Shown: piece after piece, positions 1-12,033 of the stretch
Position numbering within the stretch: the stretch's first letter is position 1
Layout: each line of letters starts with the position of its first letter
From: Chrysaora quinquecirrha
Lineage: Eukaryota; Cnidaria; Scyphozoa; Semaeostomeae; Pelagiidae
NCBI GenBank assembly: GCA_014526335.1
Contig: JACTAT010000001.1
Span: 2,211,851-2,275,850, forward strand
Direction of reading: 5' to 3'
Length of the DNA stretch: 64,000 bases
The notes under the pieces: generated by a model
Seen by the model: only the letters and a program-made list of their open reading frames with translations
What the model was told of the DNA's origin: nothing
Databases searched by the model: none
Translations under genes and position numbers: made by a program

Positions 1-3000
1 TTTATCCAGCATAAGGCGACAAACGAGTCAGTCCAGCATTGACAGATTTCTACTGGAAGTAAAGGTTGAAGCGTGTCCTTGATGTTAGTAATCAAACGCG
101 CTAAAATAACACATGATAAGAGTTCGAGGCGTGGAATCGTTGTTTTACCAAGAGGTGCCACTCTAGATTTCGAGGCTACAAGGCTGACGGATGTTTGATC
201 GTTATTCGTGATCTTGGCGAAAACTGCTGCTGCATATGCACTTTCTGAACTGTCACAGAAGCCGAAAAGTTGGACCCTTTCTGGTTTATCTCTTAAATCG
301 TCGAAATAGTATCTAGGGACTGTAACATCATGAGCCCCTTTAAGTTGGTTAAGCATTGCACTCCATTCATCTTTAAGGTCTTCTGGAAGAGCTTCGTCCC
401 AATCAATATTCCGTTTGAATACCTTTTGCATGAAGACTTTGAATTGGGTTGTTACCGGTGTTATCAGACCAAGTGGATCGTAAATCTTTGCAATGGCTCT
501 TAATAAGTTCCTTTTCGTTGCTTGAAGATTTTCGGCGAATTTTGCAATTTCAGCTAAGTTAAACACAAGTTTGTCTTGTTGTATGTCCCAGGATAAACCT
601 AGTACCTTGCTATTCGCTGCTTGTTCAAGAGTATCTCTTTCGAATGTTGATTTTGCGAATGATTGATCATCTTCATTAAGTGTTCTTTCTTCTGTTGGCC
701 TGTCAAGAGTTGCATTTTCGCGAGAGATTATTTGCGATATCACCTTTGGCGAATTTGATTGCCACTTGCGAAGGTTGAATCCTCCATCCCTCATGATATT
801 CTTTGATTTTTCATACATATTGAACACCTCACTTTCACTATATCCACCAGAATTCATGTCATCGACATAAAGTGAGTTCATGAGTCTTGTAGAAATTTCT
901 GAATCTTCGCCTTGGTATTTCTCGATGTGGTGTCTTAGAGTCGCATTCAGAATGAAAGGGCTCGAGGTGACACCAAAAACCACTCGTTGAAATCGGTAGA
1001 TGGTCGGAGATGATTCGGGTTTGCTGACATCGTCATGCCATAAAAAGCGTAGGACATCACGATCTGCTTTGTTTACGGAAATCATTAGAAACGCCTTTTC
1101 AATGTCTGCAGATAAAGCTATCGGATACAGACGAAAACGAGTTATGATATCGGCAACTGTCTTCAGAAGGCATGGTCCTGCATAAAGACATTTGTTAAGC
1201 GATGTACCTGATGACGTGGAAGCTGATGCGTCATACACTACTCTTACTTTGGTTGTTGCCTTGTCTTGTCGCACAACGGGATGATGAGGCAGATAATGTG
1301 TTTTTCCAACTGGACTTGTGTCACTTTCCTTCACCCTTTCTATTATTCCGCGTGTTTCTTGGTCATTGATGATTGCATCATACTCTTTTTGAAGTTCAGG
1401 ATTATTGCTCAATTTCTTGCACAATAGTTCAAGACGCCTTTTGCATAATTGATAATTATCAGGCAACAATGGGTGGTCTTCTTTCCATGGTAGTTTGGCT
1501 TCATAGTGACCGTCAACAAAGTCTATATCATCACAGAAATTCTGATAGATCGTTTCTTCATTCTTGGAAATTCCAATGCTCTCTAGATCCCAAAATTTGG
1601 ATAGTTGATTCGTCAAAGCTTGAATTTCGCTTTCTTCCTTTGAGATGTAAGAGGTCGCTCTTAGTACATGGGTTTGCACTAAGTTTGTTGAAGTCAAATT
1701 TGTTTCAGGGCAGTTCGGTAGATTTCCTGACAAAATCCATCCAAGATGTGATTCGAGGGCCATAGGCCCCCCTTTCTCCCCCTTGAGACACCCTCCTGTG
1801 AAGAATGTCCAGTAAAAGTCCAGACCAATCAGAATGTCGATATCTAAGTCTTGATTTCCATCAGGGTTATAATCTGCTAGAGGCAGGGTGTTCAAATAGG
1901 GGTACTGATTCATTGCCATCTGCACGGGCTGGTTTGTAACTGGAGCACATATTGTAGGCAATACATACGCCGTGACGTACATATTTAGGTTGCTATAAGG
2001 ACTTCTGACACAGAATTGTGTGACATTACAAGTTTTTTCGCTGCTTTCTTCAGCTCCAAATGTTTTAATCGTGAGTGTTTCTGTTGAGACTGTAGGCAGG
2101 GCCAAGGAGTCCTGGAGCCGCTGAGAAATATAAGAGCGCTGACTGCCAGAATCGAATATCAATCTTGCGACGGTCGTTTTACTCGGATCACTAGCCGGAG
2201 AAATGAAGCCTTTGGCCGTTTGTAGCAGCACCGAATTTCGTACATCAGCAAACATGGTTGTAGTAGTGCGGCTAGCTGACTGTGGTCTTTGAGCCGTTTG
2301 TGCAGCATTTCCTTCAGTTGGTGTAAATTGGCTTACATTCCGCTGCCACTGTAGAGGATTAGCAGGCGCACCATGAGATAATTGACTGGAATTTTGCTGC
2401 AACTGTACAGGATTAACACTCTCAGCACGCGGTAATTGGCTGCGTGGGGTCATTTGACCTGCATTCTGATCGCAAAGACTTGCATGGTGGCGCTGCTTGC
2501 AAAAATAACATTTAATATTGCTTCTGCATTCTCGAGATAAATGTCCCTTTTTGAGGCAAACGAAACATCTACCTTGTCTTTTTATGATTTCCTTTCGGGC
2601 TCTTACTTCCGTTACAACAGTACATTTAGCAGAAAGATGACTATTCTTACAAAATGAGCAAGTTATCTTTGTTTCATTTGTTAAAAGAGCAGCTGTTGTA
2701 TGCGGTGCGGGGCGGTTTTGTTTTGCGGGACCTGTTGAGGATTTCATTTCCAGCTGCCCACACTGTTCTCTTGCTTCAAGTTCTTGCTTGAAAAATTTCA
2801 ACACTTGTTCTAAGGTCCACTCATTCTTCTTGATACCCTTTGTTATTGTAAGACGAATTTCTTCTGGCAATTTTGCCAATATTATTGGTAAAAGAAGTGC
2901 CCCATACTGAGCGAAATCAACCCCGAGTGTTTTTAGACTTCTGACGTTTGCTTCGATGCAATCGTAGAGTTTTCTAAGAGAGTTCACGTCCTTTTCCGAG

Positions 3001-3701
3001 GAAACTTGACGAATGTTTAAAAGAACCTCCATATGGGAGTTGATTATGATTTGCTTTTGGGCAAAACGGTCTTGCAAAATCGAGATGGCTTCCTCGTAGT
3101 TAGCCCCTGTTGTTTTTAGTCCTGAAATAGCTGAAGCTGCCTGACCTTCTAGAAGGGTTCGTAAATGTCTAAATTTATCAACAGGAGTAAGGGATGAATT
3201 CTTATGTATAACTTCGAAGGCATCCCACCATTCTGTCCATTTTTTAGGATCACCATGATACTTGGGAAGCGTAAGTTTAGGCAGTTTTGCTGAACTTCCT
3301 TGTGGGCGTGTAGATGTGGAATCCCGCTGTTCATGTTGCTCTTGTGTTTGATTATTCCCCTTTAATTCTGCCCTTTTTGCTTCTAATTCTACTGAAACTT
3401 TTTGAATTTCAAAAAGAAGTTCTTCACATTCGACTACTTCATTTGAAATCTGATCCTCGGGTAGTAAGACAAATATTTCTTCGTCTATTTTACGTAAAGT
3501 CTTTGACTTTTCATTAAAAGCAGAGATTAAATGTTCAATATTCAATAACGACTGATTTGGGCTATCTAATTCTTTTCTAGCGTCCCCAAGAAGTTTCGTG
3601 GTATGAGCTCGATAACCCCCTCTTATTCTTCTTTGCCTTGCAAGAGTTGAGGCAGCTGGTGTGGGAGGATCGGGGATAGGACCTTGCCCCTCCTGCGCCA
3701 T
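1..3701 (-). CDS. BEL/Pao retrotransposon gag-pol polyprotein, C-terminus beyond window
   Basis: The frame from the ATG at 3701 stays open to the left edge: I read all 1,233 codons and found no stop. An in-frame stop lies just upstream near 3729, so this ATG is the natural start. Order of parts: a DUF1759-type Gag segment (about 3206-3290 encodes LPKLTLPKYHGDPKKW); three CCHC-like zinc knuckles (2622-2660, 2526-2567, 2472-2510); a retroviral-type aspartyl protease with the DSG catalytic triad (2145-2153, in FDSGSQRSYIS); reverse transcriptase with the YVDD active site (858-869); and the Pao-specific stretch IPRLELL (118-137) near the start of the RNase H/A17 region. Integrase should lie off the left edge. 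The enzyme set copies element RNA into DNA in cytoplasmic particles. An intact frame implies recent insertion. Family assignment rests on motifs recalled, not on a search. Confidence 0.93.
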   Translation of the reverse strand, partial: MAQEGQGPIPDPPTPAASTLARQRRIRGGYRAHTTKLLGDARKELDSPNQSLLNIEHLISAFNEKSKTLRKIDEEIFVLLPEDQISNEVVECEELLFEIQKVSVELEAKRAELKGNNQTQEQHEQRDSTSTRPQGSSAKLPKLTLPKYHGDPKKWTEWWDAFEVIHKNSSLTPVDKFRHLRTLLEGQAASAISGLKTTGANYEEAISILQDRFAQKQIIINSHMEVLLNIRQVSSEKDVNSLRKLYDCIEANVRSLKTLGVDFAQYGALLLPIILAKLPEEIRLTITKGIKKNEWTLEQVLKFFKQELEAREQCGQLEMKSSTGPAKQNRPAPHTTAALLTNETKITCSFCKNSHLSAKCTVVTEVRARKEIIKRQGRCFVCLKKGHLSRECRSNIKCYFCKQRHHASLCDQNAGQMTPRSQLPRAESVNPVQLQQNSSQLSHGAPANPLQWQRNVSQFTPTEGNAAQTAQRPQSASRTTTTMFADVRNSVLLQTAKGFISPASDPSKTTVARLIFDSGSQRSYISQRLQDSLALPTVSTETLTIKTFGAEESSEKTCNVTQFCVRSPYSNLNMYVTAYVLPTICAPVTNQPVQMAMNQYPYLNTLPLADYNPDGNQDLDIDILIGLDFYWTFFTGGCLKGEKGGPMALESHLGWILSGNLPNCPETNLTSTNLVQTHVLRATSYISKEESEIQALTNQLSKFWDLESIGISKNEETIYQNFCDDIDFVDGHYEAKLPWKEDHPLLPDNYQLCKRRLELLCKKLSNNPELQKEYDAIINDQETRGIIERVKESDTSPVGKTHYLPHHPVVRQDKATTKVRVVYDASASTSSGTSLNKCLYAGPCLLKTVADIITRFRLYPIALSADIEKAFLMISVNKADRDVLRFLWHDDVSKPESSPTIYRFQRVVFGVTSSPFILNATLRHHIEKYQGEDSEISTRLMNSLYVDDMNSGGYSESEVFNMYEKSKNIMRDGGFNLRKWQSNSPKVISQIISRENATLDRPTEERTLNEDDQSFAKSTFERDTLEQAANSKVLGLSWDIQQDKLVFNLAEIAKFAENLQATKRNLLRAIAKIYDPLGLITPVTTQFKVFMQKVFKRNIDWDEALPEDLKDEWSAMLNQLKGAHDVTVPRYYFDDLRDKPERVQLFGFCDSSESAYAAAVFAKITNNDQTSVSLVASKSRVAPLGKTTIPRLELLSCVILARLITNIKDTLQPLLPVEICQCWTDSFVALCWI

Positions 3702-3784
3702 AACAACAACAGAATGATAACTCAAACTTCAAAGATTTCAGAATACTTATAAGAAAACGAATAATTCAACCAACACAACAAAAA

Positions 3785-3802
3785 ATCCGGTTCGGTGGAC
3801 CA
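3785..3802 (-). promoter_or_regulatory. candidate tRNA primer-binding site
   Basis: On the minus strand the sequence immediately after the LTR end (TACA) begins TGGTCCACCGAACCGG. The initial TGG is the complement of a tRNA 3' CCA, as expected for the minus-strand priming site. I did not identify the matching tRNA. Confidence 0.5.
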
Positions 3803-4363
3803 TGTAGAAAATTACCTGTTTCAGGCTCAAAGATTCGATCCCAGGCAAGATGTTTCCTGGGTTAACAGGCTAGAATTACCGTCAATGTCAAAGGACGGTT
3901 CGAAACTAGACTCATTTCAAATGTCGTAACAAATATAAATAGAGGACTGTGTGATAAATTATGAAATATAAAAGGCTTACCAAGAATATAAGATGCAATA
4001 AAACAAGAAATCTACATAAGAATAAGCGAGAATACGTGTGATTGTCCGTGTCAGTTCATCTGCTTCTGGTTAATCGAATGTTCCAGTCCAACGTTCCATG
4101 TACAGCGATAATTCTTTATCCATGAGATTCCCATCAATTTATGTGAGCAGCAATCAATTTCCATTAATAGAGAGTTCCAAATTTTTGGATAAATCGAGAT
4201 TTATAGATTCTTCTTGTAATTCAGAGAGTTCATTCGTTTCAAAGAGTGTTCAGATCAACAACAAAAAGCAACTGACAACCACACGTCGTTTCATGGTACA
4301 AAAATCCAAAAATAAAAAAGAGAAAGAGGCTGAGGGCCCGAGGGTTGGGGTCTTTTTCCCACA
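3803..4363 (-). repeat. putative 5' LTR of the BEL/Pao element
   Basis: On the plus strand the segment starts TGTAGAAAA and ends TTTCCCACA, so it has the TG...CA ends of an LTR. It abuts the candidate primer-binding site without a gap. It is 561 bp long, reasonable for BEL/Pao. A TATAAAT box lies at 4199-4205 on the minus strand. The boundary is inferred from the ends and the neighbouring satellite, because the second LTR is not in the window. Confidence 0.55.
4199..4205 (-). promoter_or_regulatory. possible TATA box in LTR U3
   Basis: TATAAAT on the minus strand, about 160 bp inside the element's 5' end. The position is plausible for an LTR promoter, but the motif is short in AT-rich DNA. 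Confidence 0.3.
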
Positions 4364-4830
4364 CTAGTGATTGCTTTGCCAGTGAGTATTGGTAAGTTGT
4401 TGTTTTGACAGTGATAGTATTGCTAGTAGCTGTTTTGATAGCGAAATTATAAGCTAGTGATTGTTTAAATAATAAAAGTATTGGCTAGTGATTGCTGTGA
4501 TAGTCATTGCTTTTATAGTGATACTATTTGCTAGTGATTGCTTTGACAGAGAGCACTGGTTAGTTATTTTATAGACAGCGATAGTACTGTCTAGTAATTG
4601 TTTTGATGGCGATAGTATATGCTAATGATTCTTTAAATGATAAGAGTATTGGCTAGTGATTGTGTTGATAGTGATTGCTGTGATAGTGATAATGTTGGCT
4701 AGTGATTGTTTTGACAGTGAAGGTAATTCGATAATGATTGCTTTGATATTGATGATATTATAATTGTATTCGATTGATGATTGTATTGATAAGATATCAA
4801 GTGATCAAAGATTGTATCAATAGTGATTCT
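4364..4830. repeat. degenerate minisatellite (CTAGTGATTG...TTTGACAGTGAT)
   Basis: Imperfect tandem copies, spaced about 40-60 bp, share CTAGTGATTG, TTTTGATAG or TTTGACAG, and GATAGTATT cores. The retrotransposon LTR ends exactly at its left border. No coding signal is seen. Confidence 0.6.
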
Positions 4831-5519
4831 GTTAATTTTCCCTTTATATGGTTTATTGATTGTCGATTGTGCTTCTATCGTGAATTTTGTTGGTCAGCCA
4901 TTGGTAAACGTGTTTGTGTTGATCAGTGATTGTTTTCGTCAGTTGTTAAGTTGAAAATTTAGTACTACTCAACATTGATCATAATCCGGCTGATCTGGAA
5001 TAGTAGGGATCATTGATTTGGCTGATCATTGAATGTCTTGATCAGTAATTTAATTGACTGATGTGTTGATTGTATTGATGTATTGATTAGCGATTGTGTA
5101 CATAAGTGGTGGTACTGATTAGTTATTTGTAGTGAACTCTCATAGTATTATTTACTGCTCATGGTCATGTTTAGTGACGATGAAAATCGTTGATAGTACT
5201 TTCGGGTTGTAACCAAAGCCGATGCAGTCGGTTTATTTTCGGTTCTTTCTCTGGCGATCGGGGATGGCAATCAGGTGAATCACGTAACCCATTGTCTTAG
5301 AAGCTTTGGTTACTGAGCGACAACAGATATTTGTGATACATCAATTGATTTTCTTCTGAAGATGACGATAGTTGTTTCTCCTACATTTTCCACTTGCATA
5401 TCTAATCACTTAGACATCAGACGTAGACTATTGGAAATGAAATGATTTTGTCAGATGGAGTTTCACAGTGTGGATATGCACATATAAAATCAATCACCTC
5501 TTCGCCACCATTCGATTTT

Positions 5520-6100
5520 TTTTCAACTGATATGTTTGTGATGACGTGGAAATTTAGTTCTTCTACGTATAACTTTGGATGGTGTCTTGAAACTAGCAGA
5601 AATAGTGTTGACATGTGATTTGCAGATCTCTGTAGTTTCGTGCAATTCAAGCTGATGTGATGTCTTGTAAACTGGCAGAACAGCGTGGAACAAAGTTTCA
5701 AAACGTTTAGTGACAGGGAATTTCAGTTGGTATACATTTATAAACCTGAGGTATTTGGACCTCTTCATCGCCTATTTGATGTTTTCGAAGCAGCGTAATA
5801 TGCTTGCTCCGACGTGAATGTTTAGATCTTCTACATCTAACCCCTCAATGTGTAAGCTAGCAGCAAAGATGTGAAAGAATCTGCAGAGTGCTTAGTGACA
5901 GGGAATTCGATTCGGTATGTGTATATATATTGAACTCTTCCCTACTAATGCAAGTTTTCAGCCGAGCGTTATACTTTTATGAAGACGTGGACATTCGTCA
6001 GCTGCAACCAACCCATGGTTGTCCCATAACCTAGCATAATTAATATGGAAGTGAAATTACACAAGCTCTAGTTGCAGCGAGTTTTGAGTTGGAATTTGCT
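5520..6100. repeat. possible diverged tandem blocks
   Basis: Blocks near 5538, 5808 and 5977 share GACGTGG/GACGTGAA followed by TTAG...TTCTAC-type text. GTGACAGGGAATT also recurs near 5712 and 5891. The spacing is irregular (about 270 and 170 bp) and identity is low, so this may be an old duplication. Confidence 0.3.
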
Positions 6101-7524
6101 ATAAGCCAGAAATATATTTATGTGCAGATAATTTGCAGTATGGCCGAAAATATTTTCGATGTTTATCGCAATTCTTATGTACATATTGTAAATCGAGGAT
6201 CCGTAGGAGACCTGAGCTTGCAGTTGTTTTTGCTACGCTGGCCAATTGGCAAATTGGCTGGATGAACTGCCCTTGGATTTGCAATGTACATGGATGGAGT
6301 TTACGTTTAATGGTGATTGTGTTCTTTTCAGTACATCTGTCAGGGAGGTATAGGACTATAGCGTTAAGAACTTGTGGCTTGGTTTGGCACCTAGTTTTAC
6401 TGCAGATATAATATGACAAACAAGTTATGAAATAAAGCGGACAAAAGTGATTGCCGTAAAGTATAAAGTGACATTGTAATCATGCGTATGTGTGCGCTCT
6501 CGATCAACGAATCTGTTGGCCTACCTTGGAAGATTTGAATTTGACTTGCTGGTATCTTGTTTTTGCTTTAATATTTTACCGAAATGAAGCTTGAAAAGCG
6601 TCAGGTTAGACGAGTATATCGATGCCTGATGCCAGAGACTGTGCCTTTCACGATTCGAGGAGCCTTTTGACAAAAGTTTGACATAGTGGAGGGAGCTATT
6701 TGGATACTTGGTGTTTGCCGTCGTATGGGATTATTTTGGCTGATACGTTTACTGCTGACAGCTGCCATTCCACTTATCCTTACCTGTCCTGTTTGTCCAG
6801 CTATCACAGCTGAAGGCAACCATCCCTCTGAAAAGTGGATTGTAATCTTTGGAAGAGCACTCCAATTTTACATGTAACATCGCGAGAACTCAGAGCCATG
6901 CCAATGCCTTGCCTATTATTGATGCATGACCTTATGTGATGATGATGCACAACCTGAAATTAGTGGACAAGTACTGGCAAATTCTCAGCATATGCACGCA
7001 CTTCAATCTTCCGTCCACGCATCACAGGCAAAGATTCATTAATTATTTGCAGAGAATCTTAAGTTTCCATTTCTTCATTGCTTGCCTTTTGTCTCTTTTG
7101 CCCCCTTTCCTGATTCCGAATTCACATGCTGGACAGCATTCTCTAGCGACTGGTCATGCCTAGTCTTTGAATTTTTCTTTCGTTAGGCCCTTTTCTGAAA
7201 AATCTGTCGGTCTTGTTAGATTCAGTCCTAAATGCTTGATATAGATGACCATGAACAAGTGACCTCGTGCTTTATATTTAGAACTGATTTACCGTATACC
7301 GTCGAGATTTACCCATACACATGCATGGTAGCCATGTATCCACTGCTCATGACTGAGGAAATTTCTGTCTTGCAATGTCTGGTAGTTCAACATTATTCTT
7401 GTCATCATTCAGTATTTAGCTGCAGCCTGCAAACTCGACTTGATTTTATCGTGTTGTAGAAGTTGTGGACTATATCACTGCACAAATGTTGCGAGGTGAG
7501 GGACTTCTTGGGTGAAGGTGCTGT

Positions 7525-7640
7525 GGCGTCGTTGTGTAATCCAGCTGACTCGTGGTGTCAGAAGCTCAGTGTAGTCAGGGTTCGAGCCCAACCACGGTAG
7601 CGTCACAGCCAGGGTCGAGGTCTCGATTAGTTAACCAACT
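7525..7640 (+). mobile_element. possible tRNA-derived SINE relic
   Basis: GTGGCGTCGTTGTG resembles a degraded Pol III box A, and GGTTCGAGCCC (about 7579-7589) fits box B at a normal distance. The segment does not fold as a functional tRNA by eye. The tail is not defined. Confidence 0.3.
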
Positions 7641-10600
7641 ACTGAGATCCTAGCGACTGGATCACCATATCATAGTGATAGTATCATATTATGCTTGAAG
7701 AGTCCCAGCGCGAAGACTTATTTTTGTTGTTTTTATGTTTCGTGGACCAGGAGTTTGACGTTCTCACTGCTGGCCTTCTTGTTTGGTCAAAACTGTTCGA
7801 AAATAGGAATCATCGACCTTAGTGCAGTTGAGACCTAAGGAAAATTCAGATTTCATCACAACACGAAAGGGGCAAATTGGGTGAAATGCGGTTTGTTACT
7901 TAGCAACTCTTCCTTTAAACCCTGAGAAAAAAACAGGGGTGCAGAAGACCTTCATGTCCCTCGTTTGGAATTTTTGATTTGTTAGTTGTACAGAGATTGA
8001 ATTCTAACGAAAGCAACTTCAAAATAACAGCTATTGTTCACTTCAGATAACTTATTTTGGGGCCAAGCATATTTCCCCTAATGCAGTTCACATTAGAACG
8101 TTAGAATAAGCACGAAAGGTTAAGGTTTTGTGGAATTTAAGTTTTTTCTAGGGCTAGCATAGCTACTTATTTTTGCCTTATATTATTATTATTATTTTTT
8201 TCTAACTCTTCCTTCGTTATTCAACTGATATTCAAAGAACCAAAAAACATATTTTGAAACAGAGTTACAAAAGGACACAGATCGATTCGAATCGTAGCCA
8301 TAAACATTTCCACTCTCAACAATTCGTCATTTTTAAAAGTCGTGGGAATAACTGAGCATGAATGAGTTGATAAATTCTCAATTGAATCAGTAAAAGGAGA
8401 AGTTATCGAAAGAGTCGAATAGTTTCAACAAAGATTTGCTCGGTTTCAAACTAAATTAATGATGAAAGTGATTCAGATTTAATCTCGAGTTTAATAAAAC
8501 AGATCGTGGAGTCTGCGAAAGAATCTAGGAAGTCTTAACCGTCGAGGCAATCGAGGGGCCTACGATTCTCTACGATACATGCGTCGCGGAGTATCGAGAA
8601 TCGAGCGGGACGCGCTTGCTAGATACATGTATCGCGATGTAAGGACAAGCGATAGCACAAAGTATCTGACTATGTCTCCTTTTCCAAACCTTCAAGCGAA
8701 CCCATCGAAAGCTACTTTTCGTCTTAGGCCTGATTACCTATTTGGAAGTTCGCTTAAAGCTTACTGCTTAAACCCTTGCAATCTTGTACCATTGCAGCAA
8801 AATTACCTAAGTGATGTTGCGAGTGGCCGGAAAAACATAGGAAAAGGAGCACCTCCTTCATGTTGAAATCCAAAAAGGCACGTGGGGCAGGTCATTCCTT
8901 TGTAATTTGTACCTTATAATCTCGTAGAACTTTCTGGAAATCCTTTTGTATATAAAGAAATTCTTTGTTGTAATGGAAAATTTTGTGCACCTTTTCTATG
9001 AATGGTTATCTTTTAGAAAAGTGTAGGCACTTCTCTTACAAATAACTCCATGAAGCAATGTGGTTTCAAGGAGAAATATATAGCCTCGTTTAGTTTAGTC
9101 TCTGTGGCGTTTCTCGTTGTTCAGAGTTATAGAGCGGTTGGTACAGTAGAAGTTATGGCTTCAGACTAGGGCCCCTTGGCTGCTAGACCTTGGGCAATGA
9201 ATGCTGCCTACTGCCTGCCTGAATTATTTATGCTAATCTATGCTAATCCATGCGGTATGTGCATCTAACAATTCAATTCAATAGCGATACTTTTCAAACA
9301 CTCTTATAACAAGTAGAAACATCTGTTTCAATCTCACGCGAAAAGCGCAAAGCTAAAGGGATCGGAATGGGGAATAGACCTTTTTCTATAGACGGAAATG
9401 TTTTCATAGTGGTTTCAGTTGTTTGTAACCATACCAGTAACAAGATAACGAATTTAAAATAGAAATTCAACAGTTTCTTCTTTTCCTGCTGTTGTGAATA
9501 CTGCATATAAACAAAAAGACTTGTAAACCATTGCGATAGTGTTATTGAATATCCAACTGAATGGCATTTGAAATTCAGATTTGTTTTTACTCGAACTGTT
9601 TCATTTTCAAACCAGCTTCTTTGTTTGCTTCGATATCCACTGATTAGCAACCCAGGTCTTGAATGGCGGACTTAATCTCATGTGGGAAAAGCCGATTACT
9701 TTCCTTCTTCCCAAGGATCTTTTTATGCTCATAAATCGCAACAATTGCCGCAGCGAAAACATCCCACCATTCACTGACTTATTTGATTCCAGGGTGGCAT
9801 CTTTGTAGTTAGATTCTGGCGGGAACGGCTATGTTATGCAACTAGTCCATTGCAAGAAATCATAAGCGGCAACGAAAGGAAACGCCCATTTTCAAACTCC
9901 TTAATAAAAACCTGTGAATTTGTTGGGGGTATGACAATCACTGACAACGAAAAGCCGTCCATTACATTTAGTCACTCCATCGAGTAGTCCTGCTCCCGTT
10001 CCTTAAGGACGCGGCTTGTTTTCCTTGTTTTTAGTTTGATTTAGTTTACTTAAGTATGCTTTAGTTTTGCATTTGTTCTGTTATCTTGAAGAGCGAGACT
10101 TAAATCGATCTCTGCTTCCTCTGGGAAGCCCCTGTTGAAACACAGGATTGTTGCGCGTAAAGAAATCGCGTCTTGAAGTTAAGCGCGCATGTCTAAACAG
10201 TTACAGTCTAAGAATCTTAACTTGGCCTAACTCTCCTCGAAGTCCCAATTTTCTATCATGGAATTTCCATGGCAAATATCTGTCGATTTCTTTTGCCACT
10301 CCCAATAAGTTGTTTTTCTCCCATTCATTGGCTCCCAGGTCTCAAGTTCCCATGACGTCTTCTGCCTTTTGTTACTGCTATTATTAATCCACCTTTTGTC
10401 CCTTTTAACTGGTGCACGGGGGTTCCACTGGCATGTTTAAGCATCACTGTGAATAACCAGACAACTGAGGGTAATAGAGCGTGTCCCGACTATGATATTG
10501 AAAATCCAATCTTGTTCACCACACAATCGCTAAATTTGTGGGTGTACCTGGAATTGCAGACGTGTTTTGCTTTCCAAAAAGGAGAACCGAAATTTCGTGG

Positions 10601-12033
10601 TTGAAGATGGAAGTTTACACGATTTCTGTTCCGCCACTGAGGCCAGTTGCTGACTTCCAGGTACAGTACGTCAAAATAACTGTTTTTGACTTTAAGATCA
10701 CTAAAACACACTTCCTCAGATTTTTGCTCAAGATTTGTTATTTTATTTTGTAAATTATATACAGCAGTTGATCAGTATGATATTCTTATGTATAAATTCT
10801 TGTTAAGGGTATGAAATTGAAAACTTAAAAACATCTGTGGACTTATAAACTATATGGAATTTTTGCTATGAGCATGGTTGATCGATTTGATAAGGAAAGG
10901 ATCGAGTATCGACACAGTTCTAGAATTTGAACAAATTTCTAAATATTGAAGCCGTGTGACGTAGAGTTTGCTGTCCCGACAGCTTTGTGTCTCAGAGGAG
11001 TTGTTTAACACTGTAACTGTCATAAACACTGTAATTAGATATCATTTCGTGGACCTTTTTCTTAGAAGGGAAGTAATTGGATGTACTGTACGGATTTTAA
11101 TGTCACCTTTAAATCACATCATTGATTATTAACAAATATAATTAGCACCGGTATGATGAAATCGATTTAACGTTCATTTGCGAGTTAGAGATCTTGTTTT
11201 TGTATGGAAAGGCCATCAGTCCTTCACTTCTCGGATAACGGGACAACTCACAGTTTTTACTGGTCACTGGAGTTTGCTTTTAGAATTTCACCCTTTTTCC
11301 AACGAAACAACAAAACAAATATTACCTTTTTTATTTACGCAAAGAAGGCCTAATTTTAATGCTATGCAAATTTGGAAGGGGATTTGTCGTATTGTTGGCC
11401 ACGGTGGTAGCTGTTTAAAGAAGTAAATGTTAGCTTTATAGGGATAAGAGTGTTTCTAAAAAAAGTAGGCCTATTTATTGAGTAGATATTTAAAATTTAA
11501 TTTTACGATTTTGGGCAAGCGCCGAATGGGCTTTTTCGCTTAAGTACATACATATGTATAAAACATGAGTTATATAACTATTTGGCTTTTTAAATCGCCT
11601 GCATGTCCCAAAAATCCAAAAAAACTTTAGTAATGCAGAAAAGCAGGAGAAATAAAACAAGATATTTAGTAAACCTACAGTGGTTTGTGAAAATTTGCAG
11701 ACCCAGTATGGTAAAAATTATCCGGTCCTGGAGTTTCTTAATTTTTGCCCATTAGAGTGTCAAACTTGAATGTAAAGAGTTTGTTGTGAACGAATGAAAA
11801 AGAGTGAAGAAAATAGGAAGGGCAAACAACATGTACTTTGCTGAAAAGTCAAAGTTGAGAGTTTTGAGCAATTCCAGACAAATTGTTTCAACGTTGCCAC
11901 ACCCACGTCTGACTTGTCATCGACCTGTTGTCACATGTCCTTGCAAAGAATTCTTTCCGCAATGTACCGCTTTGGAGGAGGATTTTGTAAGAAACATACT
12001 GGAGAAATAGCAGAAGAGAAGAGCATGGTGGGA

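Larger units (their letters stand above)
1..4363 (-). mobile_element. BEL/Pao LTR retrotransposon, 5' portion
   Basis: The element reads right to left: a putative 5' LTR (3803-4363), a candidate primer-binding site touching it (3785-3802), a leader of about 80 bp, then the gag-pol frame. The 3' half (rest of RNase H, integrase, polypurine tract, 3' LTR) lies outside the window. It sits inside a degenerate minisatellite whose CTAGT at 4364-4368 could be one copy of the 5-bp target duplication usual for this superfamily. The 3' flank is needed to confirm this. Orientation is opposite to the spectrin-repeat gene. Confidence 0.85.
4831..12033. other. about 7.2 kb without a recognisable gene
   Basis: Open frames here are short and match nothing I know. 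None carries a spectrin-repeat signature with splice sites, although the exon before 12836 must lie somewhere upstream. The stretch is therefore intron or intergenic. Visible content: diverged blocks around 5520-6100, a possible SINE relic at 7525-7640, a short ATT run at 8178-8200, and otherwise AT-rich unique-looking DNA. Confidence 0.6.

Noticed and set aside
1000..1765. Plus-strand frames inside the retrotransposon.
   Set aside because: They are shadows of the minus-strand gag-pol frame.
6099..6419. Overlapping frames of about 90-106 codons on both strands.
   Set aside because: Neither strand shows a known motif, and open frames on both strands of the same segment are a chance effect here.
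8520..8866. CG-richer patch with TCGCGATG-type short palindromes and a 95-codon frame.
   Set aside because: No inverted ends, repeat family or domain was recognised, and the frame has no support.
9294..9650. 118-codon minus-strand frame as a gene.
   Set aside because: No start context, splice partner or recognisable domain. Its composition looks like random AT-rich translation.
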